DNA of 64,000 nt, taken from an uncultured Brevibacillus sp. (lineage in GTDB: Bacteria; Bacillota; Bacilli; Brevibacillales; Brevibacillaceae). This document shows positions 25,691-33,391 of the stretch, in pieces. A program made the translations under genes and the position numbers. Within the stretch, counting starts at the first letter, position 1, and the number at the start of each line of letters is the position of its first letter. The notes under the pieces were generated by a model, which searched no databases, had not been told where the DNA came from, and worked only from the letters and a program-made list of their open reading frames with translations. The DNA is taken from contig CAMIVR010000010.1 in the NCBI GenBank assembly GCA_946402065.1, positions 1 to 64,000 of the forward strand. The letters run 5' to 3'.

Positions 25691-25925
25691 TCAAAGCTTG
25701 CCAGCATCACCAAACAAGCACGGGTTCCGATCGGTGTATGCACGCCACCGTTCGGAACCCTGTTTTTCACGCAGCCCGTAATACCACAATAACAGCCAGC
25801 CGGAAAACGTCGTACCGAGAATATCGAAATTCCCCATGGCGGCCAGCATGCCTGCCGCCGCCACTCCCGGAATCCCGTGCTCCATACAGACCGGAATGAG
25901 CTGTGTGCCGATGTTCGAGTTAGCA
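25691..25925 (-). pseudogene. MFS transporter fragment with internal deletion
   Basis: Minus strand reads NIGTQLIPVCMEHGIPGVAA, then AAMGNFDILGTTFSGWL joined directly to LLLWYYGLR. In intact MFS proteins of this type the GWL is followed by the DRYDPRK-like loop before the next helix, so that loop is deleted. Homology ends shortly after YYGLR (about 25770) and the frame closes at 25691. The upstream edge abuts the stop of the OppA-like gene. This is the relic of a transporter gene that probably once ended the operon. Confidence 0.8.
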
Positions 25926-25927
25926 GA

Positions 25928-27631
25928 TCAGCGCGCTTCTACCCAGCTATCCTGGAAAATAAAGCCGAGCAGAGGATGGAGCTTCACACCGTGCACGCGT
26001 TTATTTACGATCGTGAACTCCTTGTCCGTATACAGCGGAATCCAGTAAGCCTGATCGACGGCAATCTTCTGGACTTGCTCATATAGCTTTTGTCTTTCCA
26101 CAGGTTCTAACGTCGCTTTACCCTTTTCCAGCAGCATATCGATCTCTTTACTATTGATCCGCGAGTGATTTCCTCCGCCGATTTGACTGGAGTGCATCAA
26201 TGTATACAGAATATTGGGATCATTATCCACATAGTACAGCATCGCCAGATCAAACTTCCCATTTCCGGCAACCTCAAGCACAGTCGCAATTTCCAGCAGT
26301 TGAATGTTCAGTTCTACCCCAATCTCTTTCAGCATGCCCTGGAAGAGCTGGTTGGCCTGGGCAAATTTGGGCAGGCTCGTCAGCGTCAGAGAAAGCTTTT
26401 TCCCGTCCTTTTCCCTGATCCCCTGGGCATTTAGCTGCCAGCCGGAAGCCTCCAGCAGCTGCTTGGCTTCCTCCACATTGTACTTGTACGCATACTGCTT
26501 GATAGCTGGATCATAGCCAAACATGCTCGATGGCAGCGGACCGTCTGCGACTTCTCCCTCTCCCTGCAGTACGCCTTTGAGAATCGCTTCTTTATTGACC
26601 GCAAGATTCAGCGCCTTGCGCACGTTGACATCCTTCAAAATCTCGTTTTCTGTATTCATTTCGATAAAAGTAACGCCTGAGCGCATTTTTTCCAACACCG
26701 TGTAAGCCGCATTGTCCTTGTATTTCTTGGCATCCTTGGCGGGAATGTCCATAGCGATATCAAGTGTGCCGCTCTCCAATGCGGCCAGCATCGTCTGAAT
26801 GTCCTTGATGAATTTGAAGTTGAGCTTATCCGGTCGCGGCGGTCCCTGATTCTCCGCCAAGCCGTCAGCCCAGTTGAACGCGTCATTGCGGACGAGCGTA
26901 ATCGATTCTCCCGGCTTCCAGCTGCGGAATTTCCACGGCCCCACCCCGATCGGATTTCGTCCGTAATCATTGCCTGCCTTCTTCACAGCTTCTACGGAAA
27001 CCGGCTGCATCGTCGATGGGTCCCACAGGTTCGTCAGGAGCGGAGCGGTCGGTTCTTTCAAATGCAGGACCAGCGTTTTATCGTCCGGCGCATCGATTGA
27101 CGCGATGGAGCTGAGCATTTGTCCCGCCAGTGGCGCTGCCGTCTCGGGTGCCAGGGCGCGTTCGAAGGATTGCTTGTAAACGGTCGCAGTCAACGGCGTC
27201 CCGTCGTGAAAGGTCACTCCGGACCGCAGGATAAAGGTCCAGGTTTTCCCGTCGGCAGAGATTTTGTACGACTCTGCAAGATACGGCTTCACTTCATTCG
27301 TTTTCGGGTCGTAATAGACCAAGCCGCCGCCGAGCTGTGACGTGACGATTGAAGCTGCGAGCATTGCCGATTTTTGCACATCCAGCGTATCGGGCTCCTC
27401 AGTCATTCCGATGGTAATTTCGCCGCCGGTGGCCGGCTTCGCCTCGTCCGCCTTCCCCTCGGCAGCATCCGGTTTGTTCGGCGCTGACGACGAGCTGCAG
27501 CCAATCAAGCCAACCATCAGGCAAGCGATCAAAAGCAACGCGGCAAACACTCTGTTCGTATGGCTTGACGATTTGCGCTTGCTTCCGCTGCCAGTCAAGT
27601 CGGCCACTGCTTCTATTTCTTTATTGAGCAT
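25928..27631 (-). CDS. Peptide/solute-binding lipoprotein (SBP family 5, OppA/DppA-like)
   Basis: 567 aa. A basic N-terminus and hydrophobic stretch end in a lipobox LIGC (Cys near residue 45), followed by a flexible Ser/Ala/Lys region. The family-5 solute-binding fold follows (GGEITIGMTEEPDTLDVQ, YKQSFERAL, YDPAIKQYAYKYNVEEAK). It should capture peptides or similar ligands at the outer membrane face. No permease or ATPase gene is adjacent, so it must share a transporter or act as a receptor. Its start overlaps the upstream hydrolase gene by 11 bases. The N-terminal ~27 residues before the signal core are unusually long. Confidence 0.9.
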   Translation of the reverse strand: MLNKEIEAVADLTGSGSKRKSSSHTNRVFAALLLIACLMVGLIGCSSSSAPNKPDAAEGKADEAKPATGGEITIGMTEEPDTLDVQKSAMLAASIVTSQLGGGLVYYDPKTNEVKPYLAESYKISADGKTWTFILRSGVTFHDGTPLTATVYKQSFERALAPETAAPLAGQMLSSIASIDAPDDKTLVLHLKEPTAPLLTNLWDPSTMQPVSVEAVKKAGNDYGRNPIGVGPWKFRSWKPGESITLVRNDAFNWADGLAENQGPPRPDKLNFKFIKDIQTMLAALESGTLDIAMDIPAKDAKKYKDNAAYTVLEKMRSGVTFIEMNTENEILKDVNVRKALNLAVNKEAILKGVLQGEGEVADGPLPSSMFGYDPAIKQYAYKYNVEEAKQLLEASGWQLNAQGIREKDGKKLSLTLTSLPKFAQANQLFQGMLKEIGVELNIQLLEIATVLEVAGNGKFDLAMLYYVDNDPNILYTLMHSSQIGGGNHSRINSKEIDMLLEKGKATLEPVERQKLYEQVQKIAVDQAYWIPLYTDKEFTIVNKRVHGVKLHPLLGFIFQDSWVEAR

Positions 27632-28541
27632 GCGAGCTTGCCTCCCCGCTCAGCTTGTCGGCAACAAATTGTCTGACAGTCGCAAGGAACAGCTCGTATT
27701 CATCATTCATCACCAGATGACTGCTCTGCTCAAAAATGACGAGTTGACTATTCGGCATCGCCTCCGCGATTTCGATGGAATCCTCCACCGGCGTAATCCA
27801 ATCGTGTCTGCCGGCAATAATGAGGATAGGCGCAGTAATCTGCTTGAGCTGCTCGACTACATTAAAGCTGCGCAAGGCTCCCTTGAAGCCTTCGTTAGTC
27901 GCTTGGTAGCACGGTCTTACCCGCCTTCCTTCCTCTTCTCTCAGCTTCAGCTCTGCCTCCGAGAGACCAGCCTGATACGAATAGGAATAGAGCGAGTCGG
28001 TCGCCTGCATGAATGCTCCGAGCGCTTCATTGGAAGCAAAGGTCCCATTCCACAGATCTTCTGCCAGGCGAATCTGTTCCTCTGTCCCTTTTTCGCGAAG
28101 GATTTTTTTCGCCCGCTCGAATCCCCGTGTATTGGCCGTCGTTGTAATCAGGATCAGTCCCGCGACATTTTCGGGATAAGCAACCGCGTAGCTCTCCGCT
28201 GTCATCCCGCCGTAGGATTGGCCCAGGATGACGATTTTGTCCAGACCGAGATACTGCCGGAGTGCCTCCACGTCCTTCACGTTGTTTTCAAGCGTATACG
28301 TCGACTGCGGTCCTTCCGCTGACAATCCGCTGCCGCGATTATCAATGTAGACAAGCTGCATCAAATCGCTTAACGGCGTCAAATACGGCTTGTAGCCTGT
28401 ATGATCCACTCCCGGTCCGCCGTGAAGGACAAAGCAGACGGGCTTCTGCCTCATCAGCGGGCCGTCCGGAACACTTCCCGCCCCTTCCACGTCAAAGTAA
28501 ATCCGCGTACCATTAATCGCTGCAAACATCGTCAACACCAT
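27621..28541 (-). CDS. Alpha/beta hydrolase, proline iminopeptidase type (S33)
   Basis: 306 aa. It has the oxyanion motif HGGPGVDHTGY (near 40), IDNRGSGLSA, the nucleophile elbow GQSYGG (near 109) and the late Asp/His pair GRHDWITP and SSHLVMND. The HGGPG form points to prolyl aminopeptidase-like enzymes that remove N-terminal Pro or related groups. Co-transcription with a peptide-binding lipoprotein supports a role in using a small peptide or amide. The start is uncertain: ATG 28541 or the ATG four codons later, both with poor sites. Confidence 0.88.
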   Translation of the reverse strand: MVLTMFAAINGTRIYFDVEGAGSVPDGPLMRQKPVCFVLHGGPGVDHTGYKPYLTPLSDLMQLVYIDNRGSGLSAEGPQSTYTLENNVKDVEALRQYLGLDKIVILGQSYGGMTAESYAVAYPENVAGLILITTTANTRGFERAKKILREKGTEEQIRLAEDLWNGTFASNEALGAFMQATDSLYSYSYQAGLSEAELKLREEEGRRVRPCYQATNEGFKGALRSFNVVEQLKQITAPILIIAGRHDWITPVEDSIEIAEAMPNSQLVIFEQSSHLVMNDEYELFLATVRQFVADKLSGEASSHAQ

Positions 28542-28602
28542 CCCATCGATTGTGATTTATTTTATGGAAGTAAGCCGGCTATACTGGTTATCGGCCAGAC
28601 GT

Positions 28603-29859
28603 TTAAAAGCACGTCATGCAGACAGGCTTGCGCGGCGTGTAGAACAATCTGTCCAACTGCTCCAGATACCGTTCATCCGACACCCGGACGGCACTGTATT
28701 GCATCAGGCGGTGAAACGGTACGGCTCCCATCAAGAGCGAGGAGAAGTCGGCAATGTCCAGCTCAATCGCGACGTCGGGCGTTGCCCCTTCACAAACGCT
28801 TGCCCATCCGTCCTGGAATCGCACGATCGTGCTGCCGGCATTCTCCGGCAAAAATTGATCCCGAATGCAAATGTCAACCGTCATGCTCAGCCCGCCAAAG
28901 TTGTGACTCGCCAGATCGGCAAATGCCTGGCGGACATCAATCACGCGAAACATCGCGCCAATCCCGGTGATATGGCTCGCCAGATAGGCATGCGGGAGGA
29001 TGTTGCCGCAATCGTTGGTCGGATCAAGCAGCAGGTGCTGCCAATACTCGTCCTGCGTCTCTAGGACGACTCGCTCGATTTGATCGGCCTGGCTGTGCAA
29101 AAACGTACATAGCTGTGACAGCGCTTCCGGCGTTTCATAGATGAACTCATTGACGACGAGATCATGAGGCGAAAAGTTGTCTTCCGGATTCAGCCGTTTA
29201 AAGCCGAAGGCGAGATAGCCCTCGACTTTGCCATCGTGCTTGTAAGCCACAATCACCTGGTCCTGATCGGCAAACATCAGCCTCGCTTCCAGCTCCGTCT
29301 TGACGATCATTCCGTGCGTCCGTTCGACATACCTGTGATAGCAGTCCAGCACCAGCTCCCGGTCGCTCTCGGTCACCTCGACGATCTGCTTTTTCGAGCC
29401 GCCGTTCGGAAAACTGGACGGATGCAGCCGGTATTGGTCCACCATCGTACCGATGCCAAAGCCCATCTTGCGGTAAAAGTCGACGCGAAACGGATACAGC
29501 AGTGCTATGCTCGTTTTCTGCTCGCGAAAGGATCGCATAAAATACGTCAGCAAATCGCGGCCAACTTTTTCTTTTTTATGCAACAGCCCCACTGCGACAA
29601 GCCCGATACCGCCGACGTTCAACAGCGTCCCGTGGACGTTCATCATGTAGTGGTGAAACTTCATGCTCCCCAGCAGTCGATTGTGCTCAAACAGGCCGTA
29701 TATTTCCGTTGTCCCGTCCTGCTGTTGGGTAGCAATGAACCGCTCTTTCAGGCTGCCCCTTCCGTCCAGCAAAGCAAACCGGGTTCCGGGGAAGGCGTTG
29801 CGAAGCAAAGGAACGAGCTGGTCGTAATCGTTTACTGCCAATTGGCGAATTTCTCTCAT
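28603..29859 (-). CDS. GNAT acetyltransferase, Eis-like, with SCP2-type C-terminal domain
   Basis: 418 aa. An N-terminal GNAT domain carries the acetyl-CoA loop (VGLLHKKEKVGRDLLTYFM). It is followed by a second GNAT-like half and a C-terminal SCP2-like domain (LTVDICIRDQFLPEN... region). This tripartite layout is that of Eis/Rv2416c enhanced-intracellular-survival proteins, which acetylate amino groups of aminoglycosides or proteins. The C-terminus ends PVCMTCF with two Cys. It lies 16 bases after the aldehyde dehydrogenase gene, so they are co-transcribed. Substrate not predictable. Confidence 0.85.
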   Translation of the reverse strand: MREIRQLAVNDYDQLVPLLRNAFPGTRFALLDGRGSLKERFIATQQQDGTTEIYGLFEHNRLLGSMKFHHYMMNVHGTLLNVGGIGLVAVGLLHKKEKVGRDLLTYFMRSFREQKTSIALLYPFRVDFYRKMGFGIGTMVDQYRLHPSSFPNGGSKKQIVEVTESDRELVLDCYHRYVERTHGMIVKTELEARLMFADQDQVIVAYKHDGKVEGYLAFGFKRLNPEDNFSPHDLVVNEFIYETPEALSQLCTFLHSQADQIERVVLETQDEYWQHLLLDPTNDCGNILPHAYLASHITGIGAMFRVIDVRQAFADLASHNFGGLSMTVDICIRDQFLPENAGSTIVRFQDGWASVCEGATPDVAIELDIADFSSLLMGAVPFHRLMQYSAVRVSDERYLEQLDRLFYTPRKPVCMTCF

Positions 29860-29875
29860 CGAGGCACCTCCGGTT

Positions 29876-31315
29876 TTAGCGCAAATCCAGCGCGATCGTC
29901 TTTAAATCCGTCATCTCCAGAATGGCGTGTTTTCCACCGATTCTGCCGACACCGCTGCCTTTGCCCGCTACGCCGCCAAATGGCACATGTGCGCCGCCAG
30001 GGCTGCTGTCGTTGATGTTGACAATTCCCGCCTTGATCTTTTCTGCAAAATACATGCCTTGCTTCACATCGGCGGTAAACACGGAGGAAACGAGGCCCCA
30101 CTTGTTCCGCGATGCCATCGCCAGTGCATCGTCGCGATGTGTAAAGGAGACAATCGGCGCGACCGGCCCAAACGTTTCTTCCTGGCTGTACAAGCACGCT
30201 TCCGTGACATCGACGATGACGGTCGGCTCAAAGAACAGCGCACTCGGCTGATTCGCTGCACGGGCTCCGCCGGTGAGAATGCTCGCGCCGTTTTGCACGC
30301 TGTCGCGGGCATGGAGATCGTTTTTCGCTGCGACCTGTTCATTATTGAGCGGCCCCATCGTCGTATTTTCGGCAAACGGATCGCCTAAAACGATTTCCTT
30401 CGCATGCTTGACCAGCCGCTCAGCCAAACCATCGCGAATATCGCGGTGAGCCAAAATCAACTCGGTAGAGCTGCAAACCTGTCCGGCATTGTAGAAGCAG
30501 TTAGCCGCTATCGCTTGTGCGGCATGGTCCAAATCGGCGTCGTCCAGCACGATCGTCGGTCCGTTGCCGCCCAACTCCAGCAGCAGCGGCTTGCCTGCAC
30601 CGCGCGTGGCGATCTGTCTTCCTGTCGCCGTACTGCCGGTAAACGCGATTGCGTCCGTGCCCGGATTGGCGACTATCTCATCGCCGACGATCGCCCCGTG
30701 CCCGGTCACGCCGTTGACCACGCCGCCTGGTACGCCTGCTGCTTCCAGGCATTCCAGCAGCTTGACGGCGCACACAGAGGTAGACGGTGCCGGAACCCAG
30801 ACCACTGCGTTCCCTGCGGCCAGCGCGTATGCCAGGTATTCGCCGGGCATCAAAACCGGAAAGTTCCACGGCGTAATGATCCCGTACACGCCTTTGGGCT
30901 GGCGAATGGTGAACACCTTCTTGTGCTTCTCTTCAACCGGGATAACGGACGTCTCCAGCCATTTGATTTGTTCCGCAGCCTCGCTAAAGGCCAAGACCGT
31001 TGCCTCGATTTCGCTCAACGCTTCCGCGTAGTAGGGCTTTCCCTGATCGCGGGTGACGACATGGGCCAAGTCCGCTTTGCGCGCTTCCAGCACATCCGCT
31101 ATCGATCGCAGCAGGCGGGAACGGTCCCAGACAGACATCGCGGCGATTTGCTCTGCTCCCTGGCGGGCTGCCGCGATGGCAGCTCTCGCATCTGTACGCG
31201 ATCCCTCCGCTACTTTGCCAATGACTTCGCCCGTCGCCGGATTGACAGCGTCGAAGTACCCGCCTTCTGCCGGTTCAACCCATTTGCCGCCCATATACAT
31301 GCGCCATGTACTCAT
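29876..31315 (-). CDS. Aldehyde dehydrogenase (NAD(P)-dependent)
   Basis: 479 aa, usual length. The ALDH signatures are TPWNFPVLMP, the Rossmann-type GSTATGRQIA, catalytic Glu in LLELGGNGPTIV and nucleophile Cys in NAGQVCSSTE (near 281). ETFGPVAPI marks the C-terminal part. It oxidises an aldehyde to the carboxylate; it resembles succinate-semialdehyde, lactaldehyde and vanillin dehydrogenases equally, so the substrate is open. Second gene of the TetR-controlled operon. Confidence 0.93.
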   Translation of the reverse strand: MSTWRMYMGGKWVEPAEGGYFDAVNPATGEVIGKVAEGSRTDARAAIAAARQGAEQIAAMSVWDRSRLLRSIADVLEARKADLAHVVTRDQGKPYYAEALSEIEATVLAFSEAAEQIKWLETSVIPVEEKHKKVFTIRQPKGVYGIITPWNFPVLMPGEYLAYALAAGNAVVWVPAPSTSVCAVKLLECLEAAGVPGGVVNGVTGHGAIVGDEIVANPGTDAIAFTGSTATGRQIATRGAGKPLLLELGGNGPTIVLDDADLDHAAQAIAANCFYNAGQVCSSTELILAHRDIRDGLAERLVKHAKEIVLGDPFAENTTMGPLNNEQVAAKNDLHARDSVQNGASILTGGARAANQPSALFFEPTVIVDVTEACLYSQEETFGPVAPIVSFTHRDDALAMASRNKWGLVSSVFTADVKQGMYFAEKIKAGIVNINDSSPGGAHVPFGGVAGKGSGVGRIGGKHAILEMTDLKTIALDLR

Positions 31316-31363
31316 CGTGATTTCCCTCCACCATTTATCTAGTGCGTCAACTTCGCGGAAAAG

Positions 31364-32368
31364 CTACTTGCCGGGCTGATCGCCCAACTCCACCCGAACT
31401 GGCCGCCCTTCGTCAATCGATTGTTCTGCCGCCAGCAGTATGGTCAGCGCATCCAGCCCTTCCTGTCCGCCAGCATGCGGCATGGCATCACTCACGATGC
31501 ACTTGATGAAGTGGTCCGCCTCGATCGGATATCCGCTATCCAGCGATAACTCAGGGCGATCGGCGTATGTATCGGTTGAAATGGCGAGCTGTTGTCCGGC
31601 CAGCTTCAGCTGGGCGCTGCCTTTGGTGCCGTTGATGTTGCACTCCATCTCGATCAGGTTTTTGTAGCCTTCCGGTTCGTTCCAGGTGACTTGGGCAACA
31701 GCAGTCGCTCCATTTTTCCACTTCAGGACATTCCAGTAGTAGTCAGCCACACCCAGACTGTCGTAGATTTCAAAATCACCGCGCGTGGCGTAAACCGTAT
31801 CTACCTCACGCCCGAAAATCGAGAGCAGGAAGTCGATGTCGTGAACGCCCAAATACGCATTTACGCTGCACCGTCCATTGAGCCGGTGGGCTTCCGACTT
31901 TTTTGCCACCCGCTTTGTAAAGGCGTTGATCGGTTCGCCCAATACGCCGTTGCTAAATTGTTCCTGAATGTGCACATACGTCGGCATGTAGCGCAGTGTC
32001 ATGCCGAGCATCAGCTTGACCCCTGCTTGCCGGGTCGCCTGAATGATCGCCAATGCATCTTCTCTCGTCGTGGCGATCGGCTTTTCCAGCAGGATGTGGA
32101 CGCCCGCTGCTGCAGCCAGCTTGACCGGCTCAAGATGGGCGTTGTCAGGCGTAGCGATTACAACACCGTCAAGCGCACACGCCGCATGCATCGCCTGTTG
32201 ACTTGTATATGCCTGTGGAATACCGTAAAGCGTTTTCATCTCGTCCAGGCGCGCTTGATTCGGATCACAGATCGCCGCTACCTCGCACAGCGGGTTGAGC
32301 TGAAACGCTTTGATATGCGTCTCGCCGATCAACCCTGCTCCAACAATGCCTATCTGCACTTTTTTCAT
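31364..32368 (-). CDS. Gfo/Idh/MocA-family NAD(P)-dependent oxidoreductase
   Basis: 334 aa from ATG 32368 (AAGGAG ten bases upstream; the longer frame to 32422 is not needed). An N-terminal Rossmann motif GIVGAGLIGETH is followed by ATPDNAH, the catalytic-type Lys in ILLEKPIATT, and a C-terminal dimer domain with GVHDIDFLLSIFG. Family members oxidise or reduce sugars, inositols or trans-dihydrodiols. It is first in the operon, directly behind the promoter at 32483-32511. Confidence 0.9.
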   Translation of the reverse strand: MKKVQIGIVGAGLIGETHIKAFQLNPLCEVAAICDPNQARLDEMKTLYGIPQAYTSQQAMHAACALDGVVIATPDNAHLEPVKLAAAAGVHILLEKPIATTREDALAIIQATRQAGVKLMLGMTLRYMPTYVHIQEQFSNGVLGEPINAFTKRVAKKSEAHRLNGRCSVNAYLGVHDIDFLLSIFGREVDTVYATRGDFEIYDSLGVADYYWNVLKWKNGATAVAQVTWNEPEGYKNLIEMECNINGTKGSAQLKLAGQQLAISTDTYADRPELSLDSGYPIEADHFIKCIVSDAMPHAGGQEGLDALTILLAAEQSIDEGRPVRVELGDQPGK

Positions 32369-32456
32369 TGACCAGCCACTCCTTTTTTGCAAGACCTGAT
32401 TGTTCATCTGTCTCTTGATCACCTTTCCGTTTCGCGGTATAATCCAACTACACTTA

Positions 32457-32474
32457 CCGAACGATCGGTTGGTT
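32457..32474. promoter_or_regulatory. Candidate TetR-family operator
   Basis: ACCGAACGATCGGTTGGT is an 18-bp dyad with 7 of 9 positions paired around a CGATCG core, typical in size for a TetR-family site. It lies just downstream of the -10 box of the minus-strand promoter, covering the expected transcription start, and in the same gap as a tetR gene. Binding would block the operon. Confidence 0.6.
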
Positions 32475-32482
32475 AGGACCGA

Positions 32483-32511
32483 TTATAAAGCACGGTCTTT
32501 TTAATTGCAAG
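32483..32511 (-). promoter_or_regulatory. Sigma-A promoter of the oxidoreductase-ALDH-Eis-hydrolase-OppA operon
   Basis: Minus strand: -35 TTGCAA (32511-32506), exactly 17 bases, -10 TATAAT (32488-32483). It is the only strong promoter in the 299-base gap, about 115 bases ahead of the first gene, and is overlapped downstream by the candidate operator. Confidence 0.7.
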
Positions 32512-32667
32512 ACAATTCGTTTTATTTTCACTTGCACCACTTTTCGCTATTTTCCCTCCCGCCCAATGATTTCCTTTTTACAGCCGAGGGGATATAATCG
32601 TGCTTAGTAAAGATCGCTGAACGGTAGCCACCACAATGCATGCGACTGAGAGAATATAGGAGGTACT

Positions 32668-33252
32668 ATGTCATCTGCCCAAGAGATTAAAACGGTTGCA
32701 CTCCGGTTGTTTACGCAAAACGGTTACGAAGGTACATCTCTATCTGAAATCGCCAATGGTGTCGGCATCACGAAATCTTCCATATACGCCCACTACAAAG
32801 GAAAAGAACATTTGTTTCTCGCAGTATTCGACGATGCCCTGTGGGATTACAATAACCACGTGGAGCAGATGACGAAAGAAATCAAGCATGACTCTGTAGA
32901 GCAGCAGTTGTACAAGATTCTCGCCGATATTTGCAGCTACTACCACAATAGCGAGGAAAAGGTCGTTTTTTTGAAACGAGCGATGCTGTTTCCGCCTGCC
33001 TTTTTGCAGGAGGAGTTGAGGGAAAAGTTCGCCACCTCTGAAAAGGCCCTGCTGCAAATGCTGTATTCCATCTTTGAAGAGGGGATTGAGGATGGGATTA
33101 TTCGCGAAGAAAAAACGGCCAATTTGCTTGGTTCCTATCTCTGTGTGCTCGATGGCTTGTTTTCCCACATGGTGTATTACGGCATGGAAGGATTTGAGGA
33201 GAGATTGCAAAGTATTTGGAAAATTTTCTGGGGAGGGATTCAGGTGGTGTAA
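32668..33252 (+). CDS. TetR/AcrR-family transcriptional regulator
   Basis: 194 aa. The N-terminal HTH is VALRLFTQNGYEGTSLSEIA then GITKSSIYAHYKGKEHLF, a textbook TetR domain. The C-terminal ligand domain is AcrR/QacR-like in length. TAGGAGG lies 6 bases before the ATG. It is divergent from the five-gene operon and most likely represses it through the dyad at 32457-32474. The inducer is unknown but probably a substrate or product of the operon's hydrolase and dehydrogenases. Confidence 0.92.
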   Translation: MSSAQEIKTVALRLFTQNGYEGTSLSEIANGVGITKSSIYAHYKGKEHLFLAVFDDALWDYNNHVEQMTKEIKHDSVEQQLYKILADICSYYHNSEEKVVFLKRAMLFPPAFLQEELREKFATSEKALLQMLYSIFEEGIEDGIIREEKTANLLGSYLCVLDGLFSHMVYYGMEGFEERLQSIWKIFWGGIQVV

Positions 33253-33391
33253 TATTCAGCGCTCCCTGGCGACCATCCCGATGATTCTTACCAGCTAGTG
33301 CATTTTTTTAAAATTCGAAACGTTGATTGTTTTTTTCGAACGATATGATACATTGGTTCTTATTACCATCTTTATAGAAGGAGATCAGTAA

